Assembly: GCF_020037025.1 (NCBI RefSeq)
Contig: NZ_JAIQLH010000091.1
Coordinates: 1 to 53,823, forward strand
Source: Streptomyces huiliensis
GTDB lineage: Bacteria; Actinomycetota; Actinomycetes; Streptomycetales; Streptomycetaceae
Direction: 5' to 3'
DNA: 53,823 nt
Under the pieces are notes generated by a model. It had not been told where the DNA came from, did no database searches, and was given only the letters and a program-made list of their open reading frames with translations. Positions 34,465-43,672 of this stretch are shown here, one piece after another. The first letter of the stretch is position 1. Every line of letters begins with the position of its first letter. The position numbers and the translations under genes are program-made.

Positions 34465-35454
34465 ATGCCCCAGACGCACCACCGCGTGGTCATCGCGGTC
34501 TTCCCCGACGTCGACCTCCTCGACGTCACCGGCCCGGCCGAGGTGTTCGCCCTGGCCAACCGGGAGAGCGCCGGCCGCGCCGCCTACCGGGTCCGGCTCG
34601 CCGGCCCCGGCCCGGCCGGGCAGGCCGTGGCGACGTCGGCGGGGGTGCGCCTGGTGACCGACCTGGGCCTGGACGACGTGGGCGCGGCGGTGGACACGCT
34701 GCTCGTCCCCGGAGCCGTCGACCCCGGGCCCGAGGGCCCGCGGGTCCGGATCGACGACGGCCTCGTGGCATGGATCAGGGCCACCGCCCCGCACGCGCGG
34801 CGCGTCGCCTCCGTGTGCGTGGGCGCGCACCTGCTGGCCGCGGCCGGCCTGCTGGACGGCCGGCGGGCGACCACGCACTGGTCCACCGCCGCACAGCTCG
34901 CCGCCGACCATCCGCGGGTGGACGTCGACGCGGACCCCATCTTCGTCCGCTCGGGTCGGGTGTGGACCGGGGCGGGCATCAGCTCCTGCCTGGACCTGGC
35001 GCTCGCCCTCGTCGCCGAGGACCACGGCGAGGAGCTGGCGCTGGCCGTGGCCCGGCAGCTCGTCGTCTACCTCAAACGCCCGGGTGGGCAGAGCCAGTTC
35101 AGCGTGCCGATCAGCCGCCCGGCCTCGTCCCGCAGGGACATCGACGAACTGCGCCGCCACATCGGCGAACGCCTCGACGAGGACCTGTCGGCGGCGGCCC
35201 TGGCGGCGCGGATGTGCCTGAGCGAACGGCACTTCACCCGCGTGTTCGCCCAGGAGACCGGCGCCACCCCCGCCGCGTACGTCGAGGCGGCCCGGGTGGA
35301 GGCCGCCCGCCGCCTGCTGGAGACCACCGACCAGCCCCTGGAACAGGTCGCCCGCGCGTGCGGCCTGCGGTCGGTGGAGACCCTGCACCGGGCGTTCCGC
35401 CGGCAGATCAGCACCAGCCCGGCGGCGTACCGCCGCCGCTTCCGCACCACCTGA
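34465..35454 (+). CDS. GlxA-type AraC-family regulator (DJ-1/PfpI domain plus HTH)
   Basis: A 329-residue regulator with an N-terminal DJ-1/PfpI-like domain (VVIAVFPDVDLLDVTGPAEV, elbow VASVCVGAHLLAAAGLL, ATTHWSTAAQLAADHP) and a C-terminal AraC domain (LAARMCLSERHFTRVFAQET, ACGLRSVETLHRAFRRQI). GGAGG is eight bases before the ATG. The isochorismatase-type hydrolase gene follows 97 bases downstream on the same strand. This pairing is frequent in actinomycetes and suggests the hydrolase is its target. Confidence 0.9.
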   Translation: MPQTHHRVVIAVFPDVDLLDVTGPAEVFALANRESAGRAAYRVRLAGPGPAGQAVATSAGVRLVTDLGLDDVGAAVDTLLVPGAVDPGPEGPRVRIDDGLVAWIRATAPHARRVASVCVGAHLLAAAGLLDGRRATTHWSTAAQLAADHPRVDVDADPIFVRSGRVWTGAGISSCLDLALALVAEDHGEELALAVARQLVVYLKRPGGQSQFSVPISRPASSRRDIDELRRHIGERLDEDLSAAALAARMCLSERHFTRVFAQETGATPAAYVEAARVEAARRLLETTDQPLEQVARACGLRSVETLHRAFRRQISTSPAAYRRRFRTT

Positions 35455-35551
35455 CCCACACGTCGCACCATCCGACCCACCCCTCGCGTCGCCGCGTGCT
35501 CCCGCACGCCACGGCGAGCGCCTTTTACCCCTGTATGAGAGGAAAGCTCCT

Positions 35552-36154
35552 ATGTCCGCTTCGACGACCCTGCGCGCCGTCATGGGCCTCGACGACCGGC
35601 TGCCGCACCTGAAGGACACCACGCTGGTGATGATCGACTTCCAGAACACCTACCGCACCGGCGTCATGGCCCTGGAGGGCGCCGGGGAAGCCCTCGCCGC
35701 CGGCGCCCGGCTGCTGAGCGCCGCCCGCGCCCTCGGGGTCCCGGTGGTGCACGTGGTCAACGACGGCGGCCCCGGCAGCCCGTACGACATCCGGGCCGAC
35801 ATCGGCGCGATCAGCGGCGAAGTGGCGCCCCTGGACGGGGAACCGGTGGTGGTCAAGCAGTTCCCCGATGCCTTCCACGCCACCGACCTGGAGGCCACGC
35901 TGCGCACGCTGGACGCCGGGCCCGACCTGGTGCTGGCCGGCTTTATGACCCACATGTGCGTCGCGTTCACCGCACAGGGCGCCTTCACCCTCGGCTACCG
36001 CCCCACCGTCGTCGCCGAGGCCACCGCCACCCGCTCCCTGGCCGCCCCCGACGGCACCACCGTCCCCGCCGCCACCCTCCACGACGCGGCCCTCACCACC
36101 GTCGGGGACCTCTTCGGCCTCGTGGCCCGCACGGTGGACGACCTCACGCGCTGA
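35552..36154 (+). CDS. Isochorismatase-family cysteine hydrolase
   Basis: A 200-residue cysteine hydrolase. The catalytic triad of the family is visible: Asp in VMIDFQNTY, Lys in VVVKQFPDAF and Cys in GFMTHMCVAFTAQGAF. Relatives hydrolyse amides or isochorismate. The non-Pro-rich substrate loop gives no clear preference. TATGAGAGGAAAG supplies the ribosome-binding site before the ATG. It is paired with a GlxA-type regulator upstream. Confidence 0.87.
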   Translation: MSASTTLRAVMGLDDRLPHLKDTTLVMIDFQNTYRTGVMALEGAGEALAAGARLLSAARALGVPVVHVVNDGGPGSPYDIRADIGAISGEVAPLDGEPVVVKQFPDAFHATDLEATLRTLDAGPDLVLAGFMTHMCVAFTAQGAFTLGYRPTVVAEATATRSLAAPDGTTVPAATLHDAALTTVGDLFGLVARTVDDLTR

Positions 36155-36191
36155 ACCTCCGCCGCGCGGGGGAGGGGACCGGCACCGTGGC

Positions 36192-37250
36192 ATGACGTAC
36201 CGCCGCGGGCGCCGTACCAGAGTCGTGCGCATGCATGATCACTCCGAACGCCGCGCCCGCCGGCGCCGCCTCCTCGCCCGGTTCGCCGTCGTCGCGTGCC
36301 TGCCGTACCTGTCACTGAAGCTGCTCTGGATCGCCGGGGCCGACGTCGGGGTGAAGGACCTCGGGGAGGTGTCTCGGGGGCAATGGATCGCGGCCAACGC
36401 CGTGACCTTCGGCATGGACGCGATCGCGGCGCTGATCGCCCACGTGCTGACCCGGCCCGGCGGCCGGCGCGTGCGCGCGTGGCTGATCCTCTGGCCGATG
36501 TGGGTCGCCACGGGCATGCTCGTCACGCTGACGGTCGCGGTGCCGGTCGGCATGGGCGTCATCACGGCGACCGGCGCCGAGAACCCGGCCACGGCCGACG
36601 GCATGCTCCGGCCCTGGGTGTTCGCCGTCGTCTATGGCGGGCTCATCGCCGAAGGACTGGTCCTGCTCGCGGCCTTCGCGCTGTACGCCGACGAACGCTG
36701 GGGCATGCTGCTGCGCACCCGCGTACGGGAGTTGGCCGACCCGGCCGGCACCCAGGGCATGCAGCGGCTGCTCACGGCCCTCGCCCTCGGGTTCCTCGCC
36801 TTCTCGGGCGTGCTGCACCTGGCGTGGGGGCTGGGCTCGAACCTCGGCATGAACGCGGAGTGGATCGCCCGCCGGAACGCCGTCGGCCGCACGGGCGACC
36901 TCGTCCACGGCATGGCGGCACTGACCGGGGCGGCCGGCCTGTACGCACTGGTGTTCCGCCGGTGGGGCGGGGTCCGCGTGCGCGTGCCGCTGGCGATGGC
37001 CTGGACGGGCGTGGGGGTCGTCTTCGGCGCCAGCGGCTGGATGGACGTCGGGCGTTCCCCGGCCGCGTCGGCCCTCACGGGCGTCGGCAACACGGCCGAC
37101 CTGATCGCCGGCCTGCTGACCCTGTGCGTCGGGTGCTTCGCCCTGACGGAACTGACGGCGGATCAGGACCGGTCGGCCTCGCCGGCTGCTCCTGACGCCC
37201 ACCGCCTCGGGGCGGCGGCACCCCTTCCGGCCTCGGGGCCGGTGCGCTGA
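36192..37250 (+). CDS. Polytopic membrane protein of unknown function
   Basis: A protein of up to 352 residues with about eight hydrophobic segments, for example RFAVVACLPYLSLKLLWIAG, WVATGMLVTLTVAVPVGMGV, LIAEGLVLLAAFALYADE and ADLIAGLLTLCVGCFALTEL. It has a strongly basic N-terminus and a disordered C-terminal tail. I do not recognise the family. The start is uncertain: ATG 36192 has a purine-rich site 13 bases away, while ATG 36231 (MHDHSERR) gives 339 residues with no good site. Confidence 0.65.
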   Translation: MTYRRGRRTRVVRMHDHSERRARRRRLLARFAVVACLPYLSLKLLWIAGADVGVKDLGEVSRGQWIAANAVTFGMDAIAALIAHVLTRPGGRRVRAWLILWPMWVATGMLVTLTVAVPVGMGVITATGAENPATADGMLRPWVFAVVYGGLIAEGLVLLAAFALYADERWGMLLRTRVRELADPAGTQGMQRLLTALALGFLAFSGVLHLAWGLGSNLGMNAEWIARRNAVGRTGDLVHGMAALTGAAGLYALVFRRWGGVRVRVPLAMAWTGVGVVFGASGWMDVGRSPAASALTGVGNTADLIAGLLTLCVGCFALTELTADQDRSASPAAPDAHRLGAAAPLPASGPVR

Positions 37251-37600
37251 GCGCCGGCCGGCGGACCGACGGGCCGGGGCCCAGGCAGACCACGCTCCGG
37301 CAGACCGCGAACGGAGCCGCGTACGCCCGCTCGACGGCGCCGTACGGCACATCCGGCCCCCCGCCGGGACCGCGGCAACACCGCCGGCGGCCGGCCGGGC
37401 GGGGCCGGTGGCCGCGGCCCGACCGCGCGGCGCCCAAGGCCCCGCCACGGCAAGCGGTTCCTGCCGGTAGGAGACGTCCGGCGCGGTGCCGAACCCGTCC
37501 CGCCACGCCCGCCGGAAACCGGGCGCGTGGCGCCGACCTCACCCGGAACGCCGCCGGAGGCCGGGGGAGCCACCACCCCCGCCCGGTCTAGGGTTGCCCC
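37251..37600. other. Gene-free interval
   Basis: I see no supported gene, repeat or strong hairpin in these 350 very GC-rich bases. The end of the stretch (about 37575-37600) probably contains the promoter of the SMI1/KNR4 gene. Confidence 0.4.
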
Positions 37601-38038
37601 ATGTGGCGGGAAGCAGCGGTCCGGACGTTCTCCGAGGCCGAGTTCAGGGAACCTGTCGGCACGGCCGCGCCGGCCATCGCCGAGCGGCGGCTGGGCTGCC
37701 GTCTGCCGGCCGAACTCGTCGGTCTGCTGCGGGAGACCGACGGCATCGTCGGGCCCTGCGGGGTGGACACGGTCTGGCCGCTGGAACGGATCGTCGAGGA
37801 CAACCTGCGCTTCCGGTCGGACGGCGTCCTCGCCGGCCTCTACGAGCCGTTCGAGGCACTCCTCTTCTTCGGCGACAACGGCGGCGGCGACCAGTTCGCG
37901 TTCGCCGGCCCGCCGTTCCGGCCCGATGTCCTCGTATGGCGGCACGAGGACGACAGCCGCCGACCAGTCGCCCGTGACCTGCGGGACTACCTCGCACGTG
38001 CCCTCGCGGACGACGGCGGGGACGACTGGTACGCGTGA
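37601..38038 (+). CDS. SMI1/KNR4 family protein
   Basis: A 145-residue SMI1/KNR4 (SUKH-type) protein. The core pattern is AIAERRLGCRLPAELVGLLRE, TDGIVG, WPLERIVEDN and FEALLFFGDNGGGDQFAF. In bacteria such proteins are often immunity proteins of contact-dependent toxins, but many are stand-alone. No toxin gene is adjacent. A leaderless or weak ribosome-binding context is seen before the ATG. Confidence 0.8.
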   Translation: MWREAAVRTFSEAEFREPVGTAAPAIAERRLGCRLPAELVGLLRETDGIVGPCGVDTVWPLERIVEDNLRFRSDGVLAGLYEPFEALLFFGDNGGGDQFAFAGPPFRPDVLVWRHEDDSRRPVARDLRDYLARALADDGGDDWYA

Positions 38039-38164
38039 CCGGCAGTCGGACGTCTGCCACCTGCCGTTCCGGGCCGGCCCCCGGAAGCCGGCGCGGACTC
38101 CGGCCGTCGCGGGCAGCCCCGAGCGCCGGACGTCGCCGGACGTCGCCGGACCCCGCGGGCCGCG

Positions 38165-38817
38165 TCAGCGGCCCAGAGCCTCCAGATGCCGCAGGACGGC
38201 CGCGACGCGGCGGTCCGCCTCGGCGTCCGGCGGCAGGCCGAGTTTCGCGAAGATGTTCCTGATGTGCTTCTGCACGGCGTTGCCGGTGACGTCGAGGCGG
38301 CGGGCGAGAGCCGCGTTGCCCAGCCCCTGCGCCATGAGGGCCAGCACCTCCCGCTCGCGTCCGGTCAGGGCGGCGACGGCCTCCGCGGCCCGCCGGCGCG
38401 TCAGCAGCCGGGAGGCCACCTCGGGGTCGATGGCCGTACCGCCGGCGGCCACGCGGTGCAGCGCGTCGAGGAACTGCCCGACGTGACTCACCCGTTCCTT
38501 CAGCAGGTAGCCGATGCCGGTCGTACCGGTGCGAGCAGGTCGGTGGCGAACGACGGCTCGGCGTGGGCGGACAGGATGAGCACCGCGGGCGGCCGGGCGG
38601 ACCGCCGGATGCGGACGGCGGCCCGGATGCCCTCGTCGGTGTGGGTCGGCGGCATGCGGACGTCCACGACGGCGACGTCCGGGCGGTGGGCGGCCACCGC
38701 GGCCGGCAGCTCGTCCGGGTGCGCCACCGCCGCCACGACGTCACAGCCCTCGGCCGCCAGCAGCGCGGCCAGCCCCTCCCGGATCAGGGTGTCGTCGTCG
38801 GCGATCACCACGCGCAC
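38165..38817 (-). pseudogene. Frameshifted LuxR-family response regulator
   Basis: The receiver half begins at GTG 38817 with VRVVIADDDTLIREGLAALL and the phospho-Asp in VAVVDVRMPP, then loses frame near 38525 and would stop at about 38500. The downstream frame supplies the expected continuation, RTGTTGIGYLLKERVSHVGQ, and the LuxR helix-turn-helix ALTGREREVLALMAQGLGNA with KHIRNIFAKLGL. One missing base (or a net shift equivalent to it) explains the break. A sequencing error is possible, but the partner kinase is also broken. Confidence 0.85.
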
Positions 38818-39068
38818 GGGAGCTCCACCTCCACGACGGTCGGTCCGCCGGCCGGACTGCCGAGCGTCATGGTCCCGTCCAGCGCCTCGACGCGGTGCCG
38901 CACCCCCGCCAGGCCGGTGCCACCCGCCCGTCCCGTGCCGCCGGACGCCTGTTCGCGGGCGCCGCCGCGGCCGTCGTCGCGGACGCGGACGCGCAGCACG
39001 TCGCCCGTACGCCGCACCGTCACCTCGGCCAGCGAAGCCCCGCTGTGCCGGGCGACGTTGGTCAGTGC
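38805..39068 (-). pseudogene. C-terminal fragment of the partner sensor histidine kinase
   Basis: The fragment carries the N-box region ALTNVARHSGASLAEVTV and the G1/G2 region VRDDGRGGA, GGTGLAGVRHRVEALDG of a HisKA_3-type HATPase domain. It ends ELPCAW and overlaps the response-regulator start by 13 bases, the normal coupling. Upstream of 39068 the frame no longer resembles a kinase: the expected preceding residues, membrane domain and phospho-His helix are missing. The break marks the left edge of a foreign island. Confidence 0.85.
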
Positions 39069-39114
39069 GTGTCTCTGATCCCCGGTTCTGAGTAGCTTTG
39101 GGTCCTACGCTGGC

Positions 39115-39429
39115 GTGGTGTCCAAGGGCACCGGGCGGGCCGGGGAGAGGAACTGTCGGGTTTGCGGCGAACGGCTGAGGCCCGGTGCGCGGCCTGACGC
39201 CGTGTTCTGTTCCGCGGCATGTCGTGCCAGGCAGTGGCGTACGGAGCGCCGGTTGCGCAAACGCCTGGCGGCTGTCCGGGGCGGCGCGGACGAGGCCGAG
39301 TGCCCCGAGTGCGGGGCTCGCTGGGTGGCTGGCGTCGACCGGCGCTCGAATGCCGTCTACTGCTCGCGCCGGTGTGTGGTGAGGGCCTGGAGGCACCGGA
39401 AGGAAACGTTCGGCGAACGGGCACAGTGA
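39115..39429 (+). CDS. Small zinc-ribbon-like protein
   Basis: A 104-residue basic protein with two similar Cys modules. The first has CRVCGERL and FCSAACRARQWR, the second CPECGARW and YCSRRCVVRAWRHR. Each has the CxxC...CxxxC spacing of a treble-clef or zinc-ribbon finger and a basic tail. Comparable short proteins occur on actinomycete mobile elements. The start is GTG 39115 or 39118. TACGCT at 39106-39111 could be a -10 box for a leaderless mRNA. DNA or RNA binding is inferred. Confidence 0.6.
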   Translation: MVSKGTGRAGERNCRVCGERLRPGARPDAVFCSAACRARQWRTERRLRKRLAAVRGGADEAECPECGARWVAGVDRRSNAVYCSRRCVVRAWRHRKETFGERAQ

Positions 39430-39592
39430 CCGCATCGCGAACGCATCCTGAGTCCAACTCCTGTCAGAACCCGGTCATTTACGGTCGTTTATTGTGATCA
39501 GCATATTTGCGGTCTGACTCTCGGTGAGAGCGGGTCGTGTCCACGTCACGGGCTCCAGCTCCGTGCCCGGCCCGCATGGGTGGTGAGACACC

Positions 39593-40527
39593 GTGCCGGA
39601 GGAGATCGACAAGGTCGGAAACGTCAGCCGGCAACGCTACGAGCAGATCGTGGCCGAGCTGCGGAAAGTGGTCGAGCAACCCAGGGCCAGTTCACGATCG
39701 GGGACCGCGCGCTGGAGATCGAGCCGATGCGCCGGCCCGAGGACGGCAGTCAAGCTCTGCCGGGTCAGGATCTGTTCACGGTCCGCCAGGCCCTGACCAG
39801 GCTCGCAGAGGATATCGGCCTGAAGCGAAGCACCGTGGAGAACGCACGGTGGACAGCGTCGCGCTGGCCGCGGGAACATCGTCAGACGGGGGTGTCGTTC
39901 ACGGTTCACCGGGTCCTGGGCAGCATTCCTGACGAGGAAGAGCGGTTCGCCGCGGTCAAGACGCCGCCCGAGGGCAAGAGCCGGTGGACGGTCGACGACG
40001 CCAACCGGCGGGTGGGACGCCGGGTCGAGAGCCCGGCCTCTCCGCAGGAGAAGATCACCGCGATCCATACCCTTGCCCGGGACGAGGACGTCGCCGCGGC
40101 GGTGACCACCGACTTCCTCAAGCGTCCGACGGTGGCGGCCAAGGTCCCCGACCACGACAAGGTAACGGGTGGTGGAGGAGTTCACCCGGGACGAGCACGT
40201 CGCCACCCAGGTGACCACCGGTCTGCTGCGTCGGCCGGAGGTCGCCTTCAAGGCGATGAGCGACGACACAGCCCGCCACCAGGTCAACCACGCCCAGGTC
40301 GAGCGGGGCCGGCAGGCCCGCGAACACTTCGAGGACACCAGCCCGGTCGCCCCAGCGGTCCGGCACATTGACCGGACGGTGGAGTTCCTGGACCTGTCAC
40401 CGCCTGCCACTCGTTCGTGGCCGCGGCCGGCCGGGCCGTCCCCGGCCTGCGGGACCGCACCCTCGGCGAGGACGAACGCACGATCGTGCACGAGAACGTG
40501 GCGAAGGTGCGGGCGACCCTCGACTGA
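39593..40527 (+). pseudogene. DUF6192-like protein gene with at least three frameshifts
   Basis: Four segments in three frames assemble into one protein. The first is VGNVSRQRYEQIVAELRKVV (frame at GTG 39593). The second is FTIGDRALEIEP through WTVDDANRRVGRRVESP to VAAKVPDHD. The third is VVEEFTRDEHVATQVTTGLL to HIDRTVEFLDL. The fourth is CHSFVAAAGRAVPGLRDRTL to the TGA at 40525-40527. Shifts lie near 39678, 40165 and 40393. I recall this order as the DUF6192 family of Streptomyces mobile and accessory DNA. The gene cannot make a full-length product as read. Confidence 0.8.
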
Positions 40528-40548
40528 ACTTGGAGAAAAGCCGCCGCC

Positions 40549-41397
40549 ATGCGTCAGCGTCGCTATCCCTCCGACACCACGAACGCGGAATGGGCCCTGC
40601 TCGAGCCGCTGCTGCCGGAGCCGGCCTGCGAGACCAGCCGCGGCGGCCGACCGGAGAAGCACCCCCGCCGCGAGGTGGTCGACGCCATCCGCTATGTCGT
40701 CGACACCGGATGCAAATGGCGGGCCCTGCCCGCGGACTTCCCGCCCTGGCGCACGGTCTGGGGATTCATGGCCCGCTGGGCCACCGCCGGGATCGTCGGC
40801 CAAATCCGCGACCACCTCTCCGGACGGATCCGCCGTGACATGGGCAAGGGCCCCCGGGCGGTGGCCACGGTGATCGACTCCCAGAGCGTGAAGGCGGCCG
40901 AGACCGTCAGCCGGGCCACCCGCGGCTACGACGCGGGCAAGAAGATCAACGGGCGCAAGCGCCACATGGTCGTCGACACCCGCGGACTGCCCCTCATGGT
41001 CATGGTCACCCCCGCCGACCTGCACGACTCCGCAGCAGCCAAGGAAGTCCTCTTCCGCCTACGCCTCATGCACCCCGAGATCACGATCGTGTGGGCCGAC
41101 TCCGCCTACGCCGGCAAGCTCGTCGACTGGGCCAAGCAGCACCTGAACCTGACGATCAAGCCGGTCAGCCGTCCCAAGGACGCCTCCGGCTTCGTCGTGC
41201 TGCCCCGCCGCTGGGTCGTCGAACGCAGCCTTGCATGGATGATGTACGCGCGCAGGCACGCACGCGACTACGAACGGCTCGTCCAACACTCCGAGACTCT
41301 GATCACCTGGGCCGCCATCACCCTCATGAGCAGGCGCCTGGCCCGAAAAGGCGCCACCCCAAGCTGGCCGAGAAGACCGGCGTCGGGCCTCATCTGA
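40549..41397 (+). CDS. IS5-family transposase
   Basis: A 282-residue single-ORF DDE transposase. The N-terminal DUF4096-like region is DTTNAEWALLEPLLPEPA with DAIRYVVDTGCKWRALPADF. The catalytic Asp residues are in VIDSQSVKAAE (about 109) and VWADSAYAGKLVDW (about 183), and Glu in WVVERSLAWMMYARRHARDY (about 225). It looks full length and intact. It starts 21 bases after the DUF6192 relic. I searched 40500-40550 and 41398-41450 by eye for terminal inverted repeats and target duplications and found none. Confidence 0.93.
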   Translation: MRQRRYPSDTTNAEWALLEPLLPEPACETSRGGRPEKHPRREVVDAIRYVVDTGCKWRALPADFPPWRTVWGFMARWATAGIVGQIRDHLSGRIRRDMGKGPRAVATVIDSQSVKAAETVSRATRGYDAGKKINGRKRHMVVDTRGLPLMVMVTPADLHDSAAAKEVLFRLRLMHPEITIVWADSAYAGKLVDWAKQHLNLTIKPVSRPKDASGFVVLPRRWVVERSLAWMMYARRHARDYERLVQHSETLITWAAITLMSRRLARKGATPSWPRRPASGLI

Positions 41398-42506
41398 CCC
41401 ACGTGAGACCGTGTCTCGCGGAGCGATGGTCGTCAGTGCGGACCAGCGTCGAGGGCAGCGAGGTCCCGACGGACGGCAGCAGCCGTCTTGTCGAGCTGGT
41501 CTCGCTCCTGCACGCGCCAGTCAGCATCAATGCGGAATGGGTCACCGGCGAAGCGGGGGAAGACGTGCAGGTGAACGTGTTCTTCGCGAAGTGGGTGTCT
41601 CATGAGACGGATGTGGTGGACCCAGTACGGCTCGCCATGTTCACTCGATCCGGGCTGCGCCGACCAATGTCAAGGCGCGAGATTCCGTCATGCTGGGCCG
41701 AGCGCAGTCGGTCTGCCGGCGGGCGTCCCCGGTCTTGCGGATAGCTGAGCTCCAGGGCGCGGTTTGCCGCTGCCCGAGATCTGCAGGCCAGGCGATCGGG
41801 CAAGGGGCTGACGGACGCGAACAATCTTGTCCCTGGAGGTCATCGGCAGCCGTGGGTAGGCGGCTCATTGGGCTGAATCCGACCGGCGCGAGCTTTGGGG
41901 ACCTGCGACCCCTTTGTTCTTGCGGTGCCGCAGCAAGGCACTTACAGGTGGTTTCAACCTACAAGAACTAGCTCTGCATAGTCGAACTGTGACTCAATGG
42001 AGTGGTTCGGGTTCAACGGATCCTCTGACCAGGAGCCCTTGTGATCACACCCCGCCGCAGCAGCTTGGAGAGCGGGTTCCATCACGGAACGCGCACTTCC
42101 AGCGTGGCGTGGAGAAGATCTTCAGCGGCTTCGCGTTGAGCGAGCCGCGTGCCCACTCGGCTGAAAAGCACTGGTGAATCTCTGATCGCCAGCGACGACG
42201 CGCGGGCTGGGCCCGCGTGGGCACCCCAGTTGGCGAAGGACCGGTCACCCAGCGGTGGCCGGCCGGACTTGCCCATCCGCACTGATCCGTGCAGCACGAC
42301 GGGGCCGTACCGGCCGCTCGAACCGCCAGCTCCGCAGCTCTGATGTGCACAGCCCTGGTGCCGACGTCCGCCCGCCCTTGCCCGCCGGTGTCGCCTGGCT
42401 CAGCACCGAACGGGGCCATCGCACCGGCCGGCAAGGGCACGCGGTTGCGATTCGCCAGGTCCGCTTGATCTCGAGGTATCGCCTTCACAGGAGGGAGTTC
42501 GCACTC
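41398..42506. other. Gene-poor stretch of lower GC
   Basis: About 1.1 kb with no supported gene. GC is visibly lower at 41860-42080. At 41467-41600 one plus-strand frame reads as plausible protein (RLVELVSLLHAPVSINAEWV, then NVFFAKWVSHETD) but has no start and soon ends; it may be a gene fragment. CAGGAGGGAG at 42488-42497 is the ribosome-binding site of the glycosyltransferase. Confidence 0.4.
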
Positions 42507-43619
42507 GTGGACACGGTGGCACCCCACCTGCCCCGACTGGTTACCACCCCCACGGTACGGAGCATGTCGATCGCGGCCCGGGTGTACGGATACCCGCCGG
42601 CCCACAACGCGGGCTCCGAGTGGATGCTCCACTCCATGCTCCGCCCCTTGGCCGAACGCGGCCATGACGTGGCGGTCTGGCTCTCGCACCCGGGGGCCAT
42701 CGAGAAGAGCTACGAGATCGACGGGGTGCGGGCCATCCCGTACCAGGAGGGTACCGATTTCGCCGCACATGTTCAGCGGTCGGATGTGCTGCTGTCCCAC
42801 TTCGAGAACGTCCCCTTGGTGGCCGGGCTCGCGCGGGAGCGCCGGATACCCCTGGTCGTGATCTGCCACGACGACTTCTCCACGAGCTTCCACAACGCGG
42901 CCGGCGCCGATCTCCTCGTCTACAACAGCGAGTGGATCAGGCGGGAGGGCGAGATCTTCTACGCCCACTACCCCCAGGAGTTCCTGCCCCGGCACAGCAT
43001 CGTCGTCCGGCCGCCAGTGATCGCGGAGGAGTACCGCACGGAGCCCGGCGACTGCGCGACGCTCGTCAACCTCAACCCTGACAAGGGCGGCGAGTTGTTC
43101 TGGCAGATCGCCGCCTGGACACCACGGTGGAAGTTCCTCGGCGTCCGCGGCGCCTACGGCCAGCAGGTCATGCCGCCGCCCCGGCTGCCCAACTGCGAGG
43201 TCCTCGACGGGGTGCCCGGGCAGCGGATGCGCGAACACGTCTACAGCCGGGCGCGCGTGATGCTCATGCCGAGCCTGTACGAATCGTGGGGGCGCGTGGC
43301 CATCGAGGCGTTCGCCTCGGGCATCCCGGTGATCGCCCATCCGACTCCCGGACTCGTCGAGTCCCTGGGCGACGCCGGCATCTTCGCCTACCGCGACGAC
43401 CTCAACGCCTGGATCCACGCCCTGACCTCTCTCGAGGACCCGGACGCCTGGGCGCGCGCCTCCCGCCGGGCCAGAGCCCGGTCGGTTGAGCTGAGCGCGG
43501 TCCCAGACCTCGCCCTGTGGTGCGACGCCGTCGAATCGCTGACCACCAGGAGCACGGCCATCAAGCGCCCGAGCCCGTGCCCGTCATGGAACGGCGTGAC
43601 CCACGCCACCCACGACTGA
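42507..43619 (+). CDS. GT4-like glycosyltransferase
   Basis: A 370-residue GT-B glycosyltransferase. The N-terminal acceptor half has YPPAHNAGSEWMLHSMLRPL, typical of GT4 enzymes, and SHFENVPLVAGLARERRIPL. The C-terminal donor half has LNPDKGGELFWQIA and the nucleotide-sugar-binding MLMPSLYESWGRVAIEAFAS with GIPVIAHPTPGLVESLG, including the family Glu pair. GTG 42507 is used, with CAGGAGGGAG ten bases upstream; ATG 42564 is an alternative. The glycine-rich protein gene starts 53 bases after its stop, so that protein is an obvious candidate acceptor. Confidence 0.88.
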   Translation: MDTVAPHLPRLVTTPTVRSMSIAARVYGYPPAHNAGSEWMLHSMLRPLAERGHDVAVWLSHPGAIEKSYEIDGVRAIPYQEGTDFAAHVQRSDVLLSHFENVPLVAGLARERRIPLVVICHDDFSTSFHNAAGADLLVYNSEWIRREGEIFYAHYPQEFLPRHSIVVRPPVIAEEYRTEPGDCATLVNLNPDKGGELFWQIAAWTPRWKFLGVRGAYGQQVMPPPRLPNCEVLDGVPGQRMREHVYSRARVMLMPSLYESWGRVAIEAFASGIPVIAHPTPGLVESLGDAGIFAYRDDLNAWIHALTSLEDPDAWARASRRARARSVELSAVPDLALWCDAVESLTTRSTAIKRPSPCPSWNGVTHATHD

Positions 43620-43672
43620 TCCGGCCGGTCTCGGTCGACCCCTGTCCACCTGCAACGAAAGGACGGTACGTC

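Noticed and set aside
40500..41450. Terminal inverted repeats of the IS5 element
   Set aside because: No convincing matching ends were found by eye on either side of the transposase, so no element boundaries are given.
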